DNA of 36,414 nucleotides from Nitrosomonadales bacterium (GTDB lineage: Bacteria; Pseudomonadota; Gammaproteobacteria; Burkholderiales; Gallionellaceae): contig JACREA010000084.1 in assembly GCA_016218465.1 (NCBI GenBank), positions 1-36,414 of the forward strand. The letters are read 5' to 3'. How positions within the stretch are numbered: position 1 is the first letter of the stretch; every line of letters begins with the position of its first letter. The translations under genes and the position numbers were made by a program. Positions 1-6,546 of the stretch are shown piece after piece. The notes beneath the pieces were generated by a model that saw nothing but the letters and a program-made list of their open reading frames with translations, did not search any database and was not told the origin of the DNA.

Positions 1-2
1 AA

Positions 3-176
3 GCTTTTCCGGGTGCTTGCTCGGCACAATCTTACCTGGCGCTGGCCCAGAAATTGTTATTCCTGCCGGTGAACCGGAACGAGCAGGAAGACGGGATTAG
101 CCACATCATGCAAAGTCTGACCAGACAAGTTTATAACTATCGTGTCAATGCTGCGGAGAATATGCTTACGATGTAA
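3..176 (+). CDS. C-terminal fragment, probably FlhG/FleN (MinD-like ATPase)
   Basis: An open frame enters the window at base 3 and stops at TAA 174-176, giving the last 57 residues of a protein that starts upstream. The fragment begins AFPGACSAQSYLALAQKLL and ends RVNAAENMLTM. The pattern of a phenylalanine-proline turn followed by a helix of the type YxxLAxxL resembles the C-terminus of ParA/MinD family proteins. The position directly before fliA is where flhF-flhG (fleN) usually sit. FlhG controls flagellar number. No Walker motif is visible because the N-terminus is outside the window, so the identity rests mainly on context. Confidence 0.55.
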   Translation, partial: AFPGACSAQSYLALAQKLLFLPVNRNEQEDGISHIMQSLTRQVYNYRVNAAENMLTM

Positions 177-186
177 ACTAAAACAT

Positions 187-897
187 ATGTATACGGCCAC
201 AGGATTAAACGACAAAGATCAATGTCTGCGGGAATATGCCCCGCTGGTAAAGCGGCTCGCGCATCAGATGATGACCAAGCTGCCCTACAGCGTGCAAATC
301 GACGATATTATTCAGGCTGGCATGATGGGTTTGCTGGATGCGGCAAGCCGCTACGACGAGTTTCACGGGGCGCAATTTGAAACATACGCAACGCAGCGCA
401 TACGCGGAGCTATGCTGGACGAACTGCGCGAAGCGGATTGGCTTCCGCGCAGCCTGCGCCGCGACATGAGGCGCATCGAGCTGGCCATCAGCCGCTTGCA
501 GCAGAAATTCGGCAGATCGCCGAACGAAACCGAAATCGCCGGAGAATTGGAGATACCTCTCGCCGAATATCAGCAAATGCTGCAGGAATCGCGTGGCGCG
601 CAATTGGTGTACTACGAAGATTTTCACGGCGAGGATCAGGATGACTTTTTCGAACGGTTTGAATTTGGCAAGGATGAAAATCCGATGGATTTGCTGGAAG
701 ACGAGCGGTTCAAGGCAGAATTGGTGCATGCGATCGAGAATTTGCCGGAGCGTGAGCGTATGGTGATGGGTATGATTTATGAGCAGGAAATGAATCTGCG
801 TGAAGTCGGCGAGGTGCTGGGTGTGAGCGAATCGCGCGTTTCCCAATTGCATAGCCAGGCCGTGGCGAGACTGCGCAGCCGGATAAAAGGCTATTGA
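187..897 (+). CDS. fliA: RNA polymerase sigma factor FliA (sigma-28)
   Basis: A flagellar sigma factor of 236 residues that directs RNA polymerase to late flagellar promoters. Region 2 is clear: QIDDIIQAGMMGLLDAASRY (residues 37-56) and the helix with ETYATQRIRGAMLDELR (65-81). Region 3 follows, and region 4 ends in the helix-turn-helix LREVGEVLGVSESRVSQLHS (204-223). The start at 187 was chosen because MYTATG matches the usual FliA N-terminus; the frame is open back to 142 but overlaps the upstream gene, and no strong Shine-Dalgarno sequence precedes 187. Its anti-sigma factor gene flgM lies at 3470-3787, and three matching promoters are present in the window. Confidence 0.97.
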   Translation: MYTATGLNDKDQCLREYAPLVKRLAHQMMTKLPYSVQIDDIIQAGMMGLLDAASRYDEFHGAQFETYATQRIRGAMLDELREADWLPRSLRRDMRRIELAISRLQQKFGRSPNETEIAGELEIPLAEYQQMLQESRGAQLVYYEDFHGEDQDDFFERFEFGKDENPMDLLEDERFKAELVHAIENLPERERMVMGMIYEQEMNLREVGEVLGVSESRVSQLHSQAVARLRSRIKGY

Positions 898-905
898 TGG
901 ACTAT

Positions 906-1014
906 CAGAAGACAGAGGACAAAGGACAGAAGACAGAAACGTTGTCGCGGCTATGCCGCGCTCTTGATATAGCGTGCTGTGCAGCGGTACACGACAATCT
1001 GTCTTCTGTCTCCG
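906..1014. repeat. H element 1 (heptamer-armed palindrome) between fliA and motC
   Basis: The left arm is a run of 7-bp units of the type AGARGAC (906-938); the right arm is the inverted TCTGTCTTCTGTC (999-1011). Between them lies a core with two small hairpins (CGCGGC-TAT-GCCGCG and a GTGCTG/CAGC-type hairpin) joined by an AT-rich stretch. The same core layout occurs in the elements at 1768-1873 and 18131-18275. The element fills nearly the whole gap, leaving 9 bases before the motC start. Confidence 0.8.
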
Positions 1015-1023
1015 GCAGGCACA

Positions 1024-1764
1024 ATGGATAAGCTTACATTACTGGGTTTGGTGGTTGGCTTGACCGGCATCATGACCGGGCAGATTCTGGAAGGCGGTGG
1101 CGTATCCATCCTGTTTCAGGGCGCTGCATTCCTGATTGTGTTCGGCGGCACGCTGGGCGCGGTGATGGTGCAATGCCAGACCAAGGTGTTTTTCACGGCA
1201 ATCCAGATGGGACGTTGGGCATTTGCCACGCCAAAATTGCCCAATCGCGAGCTGATCAGACAATTGACAGACTGGAGCGCGCTGGCGCGCAAGGAGGGCC
1301 TGCTGGCTCTGGAAGGGCGCATGAGTTCTATCGGCGACCCTTTTTTGAGAAAGGGATTGCAACTGCTGGTTGATGGCAACAGTGCCGAAAAGATCCGCGA
1401 GGTGCTGGATGTGGATACTCATTCCTGGGAACAGTTGCGCTGGCAGTCGGCACGCGTATGGGAGGCGGCTGCCGGATATTCTCCCACCATCGGCATCATC
1501 GGGGCTGTGTTGGGCCTGATGCACGTCATGCAGAACCTTGCTGAACCCGGCAAGTTGGGCGGCGGCATCGCCGTGGCATTTGTCGCGACTATCTATGGCG
1601 TGGCCTTTGCCAATCTCCTGTTTCTGCCAATTGCGAACAAGCTCAAATCGATTATCATGCAGCAGGCCAACCTCCGTGAAATGGTTGTGGACGGATTGGT
1701 TGGCATTGCCAACGGGGATAACCCGAGGCTGATTGGAATCAAATTGCAGAGCTACCTCGAATGA
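1024..1764 (+). CDS. motC: Flagellar stator protein, MotA family (MotC-type)
   Basis: A 246-residue inner-membrane stator subunit of the MotA/TolQ/ExbB family that forms the ion channel with the MotB-like protein encoded next. Four hydrophobic segments are visible (about residues 5-22, 30-50, 150-170 and 183-205). The conserved channel prolines appear as P154 in GYSPTIGIIGAVLGL and P202 in LLFLPIANKL; the charged cytoplasmic loop includes R89-K90-E91. Length and position after fliA match Pseudomonas MotC rather than enterobacterial MotA. The start at 1024 begins MDKLTLLGLVV; the open frame upstream is encoded by the repeat element and was left out. Confidence 0.9.
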   Translation: MDKLTLLGLVVGLTGIMTGQILEGGGVSILFQGAAFLIVFGGTLGAVMVQCQTKVFFTAIQMGRWAFATPKLPNRELIRQLTDWSALARKEGLLALEGRMSSIGDPFLRKGLQLLVDGNSAEKIREVLDVDTHSWEQLRWQSARVWEAAAGYSPTIGIIGAVLGLMHVMQNLAEPGKLGGGIAVAFVATIYGVAFANLLFLPIANKLKSIIMQQANLREMVVDGLVGIANGDNPRLIGIKLQSYLE

Positions 1765-1767
1765 TGC

Positions 1768-1873
1768 CAGAAGACAGAGGACAGAAGACAGAGGACAGAG
1801 GTGCTGTCTGCTGCGCGGTGCTTTTTAATATGGGCGCGGCAAAGCCGCTCAACGCTCTGTCCTCTGTCTTCTG
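1768..1873. repeat. H element 2 between motC and motD
   Basis: The left arm is a 7-bp tandem tract (AGAAGAC/AGAGGAC units, about 1768-1800) and the right arm is its inverted copy CTCTGTCCTCTGTCTTCTG (1855-1873). The core holds GCGGC-AAA-GCCGC and an AT-rich centre, as in H element 1. The right arm ends 3 bases before the motD start codon, so motD has no purine-rich Shine-Dalgarno sequence directly upstream. Confidence 0.82.
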
Positions 1874-1876
1874 ATC

Positions 1877-2644
1877 ATGGCGCGGCGCAGCAAACGTTTC
1901 GAGCATGACAATCACGATCGCTGGCTGATTTCGTATGCCGACTTTGTTACTTTGCTGTTCGCCTTTTTTGTGGTGATGTACTCGATCTCATCGGTGAATG
2001 AAATTAAGTATAAAACCTTCAGCGATTCGCTGAGCATCGCTTTTACCAGCAAAGCCAAGGCCAGACCGACCAACGACACCATAGTGCCAAACGAGCAGGA
2101 GCAATTGCTCAAGGCTCTGGTGGACAAGCGCACGGCGCGCCTGGGAGAACAGCAGCGCAAGTTACAGGATCGCATGAAGAATCTGGCCAATGGGCTGAGC
2201 AAGGTGATGTCCCCGTTGATCGATCAACATCTGGTCAGTATTAATCCGACTAGGCGCGGAGTGGTGCTCGATATCAGTGCGAGTTCATTGTTCAAAACCG
2301 GCGAGGCGGTATTGCAGCCGGGTTCGCTGGAGGTGCTGCGCGAAGTATCCGCGGTGTTGAGCAAGGAAGAATTGCCTATCGAGGTGGAAGGACATACTGA
2401 CGATATCCCGATCATGACTGCTCAGTTCCCTTCCAATTGGGAGCTGTCTTCTGCGCGCGCCAGCAGTGTGGTGAGAATGCTGATTGCGAACGGCGTGCCG
2501 GAAAAACATCTGTCTGTAGTTGGTCTGGCCTCGAACCAGCCACTGGTGCCGAATGATAGCCCGGAAAACCGGGCCAGGAACAGGCGTGTGAGTATCACGA
2601 TAGTGTCGCCCAATATTGAACGGGGAATGAGGGCTGAGGACTGA
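1877..2644 (+). CDS. motD: Flagellar stator protein, MotB family (MotD-type)
   Basis: A 255-residue stator subunit that carries the ion-binding residue and anchors the motor to peptidoglycan. The N-terminal segment DRWLISYADFVTLLFAFFVV has the essential aspartate at D22. A plug/linker region follows, then an OmpA-like peptidoglycan-binding domain with VEGHTDDIPI (170-179) and NRARNRRV (231-238). It pairs with the MotA-family gene before it. ATG 1877 lies 3 bases after H element 2 with a CT-rich leader, so initiation may be weak or coupled. The last residues and the stop codon are encoded by the left arm of H element 3. Confidence 0.93.
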   Translation: MARRSKRFEHDNHDRWLISYADFVTLLFAFFVVMYSISSVNEIKYKTFSDSLSIAFTSKAKARPTNDTIVPNEQEQLLKALVDKRTARLGEQQRKLQDRMKNLANGLSKVMSPLIDQHLVSINPTRRGVVLDISASSLFKTGEAVLQPGSLEVLREVSAVLSKEELPIEVEGHTDDIPIMTAQFPSNWELSSARASSVVRMLIANGVPEKHLSVVGLASNQPLVPNDSPENRARNRRVSITIVSPNIERGMRAED

Positions 2645-2707
2645 AGTGCGAGTAAAACTGCCGCTCAGCTTTTACTCAGTCCTCAGCCCTCGCACCTTAG
2701 CCCTCTG
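2629..2707. terminator. H element 3, long hairpin between convergent motD and flgN
   Basis: A perfect 16-bp inverted repeat (2629-2644 with 2676-2691, GAGGGCTGAGGACTGA and its complement) encloses about 31 bases, with an inner GAGTAAAA/TTTTACTC pairing. The arms are 7-bp units (GAGGGCT, GAGGACT), so this is an H element with a different unit. It lies between convergent genes and could end transcription from both sides; there is no clear T-run, so the terminator role is inferred. Confidence 0.55.
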
Positions 2708-3184
2708 TTACCCGCTCCCCAGCGATCTGCCGCTGCCCGGTGAAAAACTGGGTTGTCCGTCGGGGCCGTAAAGGTTTGCCTTGTTTACCGCGCTGCTTAA
2801 AACAGCAAGAGATTGCTGGTTGTGCCGCAGCTTCAACTGAATCAGTTCGCCATTGGTGCGGTTAAGCTGTTGAGAGCGTTTTGCCAAGGCGAGAATTTCC
2901 TGCCAAACAGCCAAACCTTCAGGGCTGTGTGCGCGCATCCACGCGATAACCGCATTTGCGCCAGATTGCGGAAGACTTTTCTCCATTAAGCTTCGACGCG
3001 CTTCGGCGAGTTCGTTAAGGCTGAGCGCGTCAGTTGTTTTTTTCCCGGATAGTTCAAGCAACTGATCGGTGCGGTTTTCCACCAGCATTCTCTGCTCATG
3101 TTCCAACAGGGCCACAAAGTTCACGAGCGCCCCGCGCTCGGCGGTCAAAGCGGCGCTTAACCCGGTGATGCGATTCTGATTCAA
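2708..3184 (-). CDS. flgN: Flagella synthesis protein FlgN (export chaperone)
   Basis: A 158-residue cytoplasmic chaperone, by family the partner of the hook-filament junction proteins FlgK and FlgL before export. The protein is mostly helical and polar (ALTAERGALVNFVALLEHEQ near residues 12-31), with the typical FlgN heptad pattern and a glycine/serine-rich tail. The start is TTG at 3184, preceded by GGAGGT at a good distance. It is the most downstream gene of the flgA-flgM-flgN strand group, as in many proteobacteria. Sequence identity within this family is low, so the call uses both pattern and context. Confidence 0.88.
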   Translation of the reverse strand: MNQNRITGLSAALTAERGALVNFVALLEHEQRMLVENRTDQLLELSGKKTTDALSLNELAEARRSLMEKSLPQSGANAVIAWMRAHSPEGLAVWQEILALAKRSQQLNRTNGELIQLKLRHNQQSLAVLSSAVNKANLYGPDGQPSFSPGSGRSLGSG

Positions 3185-3218
3185 TTAAGGGAACCTCCAA
3201 TGATCCTGAGAACGGCTA

Positions 3219-3350
3219 TTAGCCATAGATGAGCACTGATATTAGCACTGGTAAAACAATGTATTGCTTAAAGCCCGCTATTCACCAGAAATGTGGCGCA
3301 GATGAGAAAGGCAATTCATTGATAGTCCGTGCATATCCGTGGCTGAACTG
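3219..3350. repeat. Inverted repeat of the AGCCAyrGAT type in the flgN-flgM gap
   Basis: The 285-base gap between flgN and flgM has no supportable gene. It holds an imperfect inverted repeat: on + near 3219-3248 reading AGCCATAGATGAGCACTGAT, and on - near 3320-3348 reading AGCCACGGATATGCACGGAC, around about 70 bases. This looks like a dispersed intergenic repeat. A separate perfect 8-bp hairpin (TCCGGCTA/TAGCCGGA) lies at 3391-3413. Confidence 0.5.
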
Positions 3351-3469
3351 CATTTTACAGGGTGACATGTGATGCAAGCTTCAGCCCGATTCCGGCTATT
3401 CGATTTAGCCGGATTCCCGTCTTCACCAAAGGCAGGCAATTCACTCCGGGTTGCCGGGTATAATAAGCT

Positions 3470-3787
3470 CTAAGCCCTGTTATCGATCAAGTCGCGCACC
3501 GTTTCAAGCAGGCGATCGGCGACGACTTCCGGGTTGACCTTGAAGCGGCCATTACTGATGGCTTGTTTGATTTCCGCCACTTTGGCAGCATCGGCAACGG
3601 GGATGTTTGCCATGCTGCTTTCCATGCTTTGCAACTGTGCTGCTGTGGAGCCGAGCGAAACGCTGGTGCTTCCGGGTTGTTGTGGGGCAGTGGGTGTGCC
3701 CGGTTTGCTTTTTCTGCCGGTAGCGCGTGCCGCCGCCTCGCCTATTGGATAGGTGGGCAGTTGTTTGCCGGGTTTGTCAATTTTCAC
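3470..3787 (-). CDS. flgM: Anti-sigma-28 factor FlgM
   Basis: A 105-residue anti-sigma factor that binds FliA until the hook is complete and is then exported through the flagellum. The N-terminal half is disordered and rich in S, T, G, P and A. The C-terminal half has the helices VAEIKQAISNGRFKVNPEVV and ADRLLETVRDLI, the FliA-binding part of the family. The start codon is GTG at 3787 with GAGAGGA upstream. A strong sigma-28 promoter lies about 50 bases upstream, so FliA should drive its own inhibitor, a known feedback design. Confidence 0.95.
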   Translation of the reverse strand: MKIDKPGKQLPTYPIGEAAARATGRKSKPGTPTAPQQPGSTSVSLGSTAAQLQSMESSMANIPVADAAKVAEIKQAISNGRFKVNPEVVADRLLETVRDLIDNRA

Positions 3788-3834
3788 GGTTATCCTCTCA
3801 ATCTGACAGTGTTTAAATTCCTGCCGTTGACTTT

Positions 3835-3861
3835 ATATCGGTAAAATCCCGGGAAACTTTA
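3835..3861 (-). promoter_or_regulatory. Sigma-28 (FliA) promoter of flgM
   Basis: Read on the - strand: -35 TAAAGTTT (3854-3861), 11-base spacer, -10 ACCGATAT (3835-3842). The -35 is identical to the consensus TAAAGTTT and the spacer has the usual length. It is placed to give a leader of about 40 bases before GTG 3787. Confidence 0.88.
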
Positions 3862-3928
3862 GGGTGGTCAGGTGTCTTTATAGCGCAAGCGGCTAATGAG
3901 CGCAATCCCGAGATTCTCTGGAGGTTCC

Positions 3929-4627
3929 CTATAATCCGATTTCCACCACGCCGCCAGCGCGCGCAACCCCGCTAGTCACGCGGCCTGAACCGACGCGAAC
4001 TTGCACGGTTTGCCCATCACTCGCATTGTTCAAGGCGACTCCCTCGCTGCGAATGCCGAAGCCATTGCCTTGCACGGCAAGTTGCACGGCCTGCCCCTGT
4101 GTCACGCTGTAGGGCGGGCGCAGCATGTCTTCGCGCAATATTTGCCCTGCGGTGATGCTGTAGCGAAGCACTTTCCCGATTACTTGTTTCGGGTCGGAGA
4201 ATCCCATCGCACGGGAAGTCTCGGTCACATGGCTGGAGACGTCCTGCTCTTGCAGCGTATGCCCCAGCGGCAACTGGCATGCACTGACCAATAAATTGAG
4301 GCTGATCCTGATCTGCACCGGAACGAAAATGCTCCAACCATTCGCTTCATTGCAGCGTACCCCGATGGCAGTTTTTCCAATTATCTGGCTACCGGCCGGC
4401 AGAAATGCTTCGAGCCTGGCGCACTCGGGCAGCGTGATGCGCCGGTCTATTTCCTCTACTTTATAGACGGCCTTGCCGGGCAGTGCGGCGGTTTGTTGCC
4501 GCACAAAGGCGGTGACAACATTCCTTATCTGTGTGTGGTCTTGCGGAGCGGCCGATGCAACTGCGCATTCCAGCAACAAACCAACGGTCATGGCAGCAAT
4601 GCCGCCCCTGATGATGAAACCTGCCAT
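3929..4627 (-). CDS. flgA: Flagellar P-ring assembly chaperone FlgA
   Basis: A 232-residue periplasmic chaperone needed for FlgI to form the P ring. A signal peptide is visible (MAGFIIRGGIAAMTVGLLL.., likely cleaved near ASA at residue 26). The C-terminal half is the SAF-like domain with DVSSHVTET, GQILREDMLRPP and QGQAVQLAVQGNGFGI. The start at 4627 is preferred because it places the signal peptide at the N-terminus and has GAGGG 8 bases upstream. The frame is open further back to 4750, but those 41 residues are encoded by a repeat element and would bury the signal peptide. The gene is divergent from flgB. Confidence 0.93.
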   Translation of the reverse strand: MAGFIIRGGIAAMTVGLLLECAVASAAPQDHTQIRNVVTAFVRQQTAALPGKAVYKVEEIDRRITLPECARLEAFLPAGSQIIGKTAIGVRCNEANGWSIFVPVQIRISLNLLVSACQLPLGHTLQEQDVSSHVTETSRAMGFSDPKQVIGKVLRYSITAGQILREDMLRPPYSVTQGQAVQLAVQGNGFGIRSEGVALNNASDGQTVQVRVGSGRVTSGVARAGGVVEIGL

Positions 4628-4721
4628 GCCCGTTTCCCTCACATCCCGCGACACGTTACTGGCGAAGCCAGCCGTTTGCGGGAGCGGGTGAACGAATCGC
4701 TGCGCGAGTTTCACGTTAACG
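4628..4721 (-). repeat. B element copy forming the flgA 5' leader
   Basis: Read on -, it begins with GTTAACGTGAAACTCGCG, followed by AGCGATTCGTT, and ends with GAGGGAAACGGGC directly before the flgA ATG. The same two ends bound the elements at 18790-18938 and (diverged) 27637-27766. The GAGGG at the end is positioned as the flgA Shine-Dalgarno sequence. The interior differs from the other copies. Confidence 0.72.
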
Positions 4722-4910
4722 AATGAAAATAGTTTTTTCATGAGGTGCATTGTGCGTGTTGCGTGCCCTTAATGGAAGGGGGTAGATAAGCTGGAATTGA
4801 GGCAGAAAATTGCCGCTTATCAGTAGATAGTGGATGAGCGTGTGGATTTAGCATGCCGTCCATGTCAGCAGGTTTGTGGATGGATTGTTGAAGTTGAACG
4901 GGAGGGAAAG

Positions 4911-5315
4911 ATGGTCAACAAATTGGACGATGCACTGCGATTTCAGCAAACCGCGCTAAGTCTGCGCGCGGCGCGTCAGGAGCTGCTGGCTTCCAACATC
5001 GCAAATGCGGACACGCCCAACTATAAGGCAAGAGACGTCAACTTTGCCAGTGCGTTGCAGAATGCATTGGCTGGCACATCTACGCAGTTGCCGGTCGCGC
5101 AAACCTCGCCCATGCACTTGGAGGGTAACACAGGGGGAACTATCCTGGGAATGCCAGTGATGTACCGCAAACCGGTACAGCCAAGCGCGGACGGAAACAC
5201 GGTGGATATGGATGTGGAGCGCGCGCAATTTGCCGATAACGCGCTACGCTACGAAGCGAGTGTGAAGTTCATCAGTGATGACATCAAGGAATTGATGCAG
5301 GCCATACAGGGGTAG
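4911..5315 (+). CDS. flgB: Flagellar proximal rod protein FlgB
   Basis: A 134-residue proximal rod subunit exported through the flagellar type III system. The N-terminal rod signature ARQELLASNIANADTPNYKA (about residues 21-40) and the C-terminal helix ending DDIKELMQAIQG are typical, and the length matches the family. The start ATG 4911 is preceded by GGGAGGGAAAG; the frame is open upstream to 4830 but this part has no rod-protein similarity. First gene of the + strand operon flgBCDEFGHIJKL; flgC follows after 3 bases. The 283-base gap back to flgA must hold the divergent promoters, of which none was clear. Confidence 0.96.
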   Translation: MVNKLDDALRFQQTALSLRAARQELLASNIANADTPNYKARDVNFASALQNALAGTSTQLPVAQTSPMHLEGNTGGTILGMPVMYRKPVQPSADGNTVDMDVERAQFADNALRYEASVKFISDDIKELMQAIQG

Positions 5316-5318
5316 ATC

Positions 5319-5723
5319 ATGTCTCTATTCAATATTTTTAATGTGGCGGGTTCGGGGATGGCGGCGCAGTCGCAACGTCTGAACGTGGTGGCCAGCAATC
5401 TGGCCAATGCGGATAGCACGACCGGCGCCAATGGACAGCCGTATCACGCCAAACAGGTGGTATTCAGCGCGGCGCCGGTGGATGGCAGCAGCGCCCAGGG
5501 TGTGAAAGTGACGGCGGTGGTTGAGGATAACTCACCGATGAAGATGATCTATGACCCCAAGCATCCGATGGCCGACGCGCAGGGTTATGTTGCGATGCCT
5601 AATGTGAATGTGGTGGATGAGATGGTAAACATGATTTCGGCATCACGCGCCTATCAAAACAATGTGGAGGTGATGAACACCTCGAAAACTTTGTTGTTAA
5701 AGACGCTGACCATAGGCCAGTAG
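5319..5723 (+). CDS. flgC: Flagellar proximal rod protein FlgC
   Basis: A 134-residue rod subunit. The N-terminus carries the rod motif GMAAQSQRLNVVASNLANAD (about residues 12-31), and the C-terminus has NVVDEMVNMISASRAYQNNV, the conserved helix shared by rod and hook proteins. The gene starts 3 bases after flgB, which suggests translation from the same message, and is followed 20 bases later by flgD. The length is normal for FlgC. Confidence 0.97.
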   Translation: MSLFNIFNVAGSGMAAQSQRLNVVASNLANADSTTGANGQPYHAKQVVFSAAPVDGSSAQGVKVTAVVEDNSPMKMIYDPKHPMADAQGYVAMPNVNVVDEMVNMISASRAYQNNVEVMNTSKTLLLKTLTIGQ

Positions 5724-5743
5724 TAAATTGAGGAGAATTTTTC

Positions 5744-6421
5744 ATGATTAATGCCACGCAAAACACCAGCGCTGCAGCGCTGTTTGCTTCGCAGAATGGA
5801 AGCGCCAGCGCTGCCATCACTGCTAATTCAGCAGCCGCTACACAGGATCGCTTCTTGAAACTGCTGGTCACACAAATGAAGAATCAGGATCCGCTCAATC
5901 CGATGGACAACGCGCAAGTAACTTCGCAGATGGCGCAGCTCAGCACGGTGACGGGGATCGACAAACTGAACGTCACCTTGCAAGCCCTGAGTGACAGCAT
6001 GCTCTCCAATCAGTCGCTACAAGCAGCCAGCATGATTGGCCATGGCGTGCTGGTACCGGGTAATGGTGTTGATTTGTCCAACAGCGCCGGCTATGGCGGC
6101 TTTGAATTGACCCAGCCCGCAGATAGCTCACGGGTGTCGATTTACGATCAGGCGGGAACGTTGGTGCGCAGTATCGATCTGGAGGCGCAGCCTGCCGGTA
6201 TCGCCAAGTGGGCATGGGATGGTTTGAATAGCAGTGGCGCAAAGGTGGCGGATGGCAGTTATACGTTTACCGTGAATGCGGCACAGGGTGGAAATAATGT
6301 GGCGGCGACCAGCTTGCAATTCGGCATGGTAAACAGCGTTACCCAGGGCGCGCAAGGTGTGATGTTGAGTGTCGGGCAGTTGGAAGGTATCGCGTTGTCG
6401 CAGGTCAGGCAAATTCTTTAA
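5744..6421 (+). CDS. flgD: Flagellar hook assembly scaffolding protein FlgD
   Basis: A 225-residue scaffold that caps the growing hook and allows FlgE subunits to assemble; it is not part of the finished structure. The N-terminal conserved block DRFLKLLVTQMKNQDPLNPM (about residues 35-54) is diagnostic. The C-terminal half shows the FlgD Ig-like/tudor fold with DQAGTLVRSIDL and GSYTFTVNA. GAGGAG lies upstream of ATG 5744. It is placed before flgE as in other flg operons. Confidence 0.97.
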   Translation: MINATQNTSAAALFASQNGSASAAITANSAAATQDRFLKLLVTQMKNQDPLNPMDNAQVTSQMAQLSTVTGIDKLNVTLQALSDSMLSNQSLQAASMIGHGVLVPGNGVDLSNSAGYGGFELTQPADSSRVSIYDQAGTLVRSIDLEAQPAGIAKWAWDGLNSSGAKVADGSYTFTVNAAQGGNNVAATSLQFGMVNSVTQGAQGVMLSVGQLEGIALSQVRQIL

Positions 6422-6546
6422 CCCGGAGTTGATGTTGAACAAAAAAGATTTATGTGGACATCCAGCGATGTCATTTTATTAATACCCGCAAGGGGTACGC
6501 CGCCAGATACTCGACCTTTGGCCGGTCTTGGCGCAGGGAGAAGATC

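Noticed and set aside
3391..3413. Hairpin TCCGGCTA/TAGCCGGA downstream of flgM as a terminator
   Set aside because: The stem is perfect but no T-run follows on the - strand and flgN lies downstream in the same direction.
4801..4813. Possible sigma-54 promoter before flgB (GGCAGAAAATTGC)
   Set aside because: GG and GC are separated by 9 bases instead of the required 10, and the -24 box is poor.
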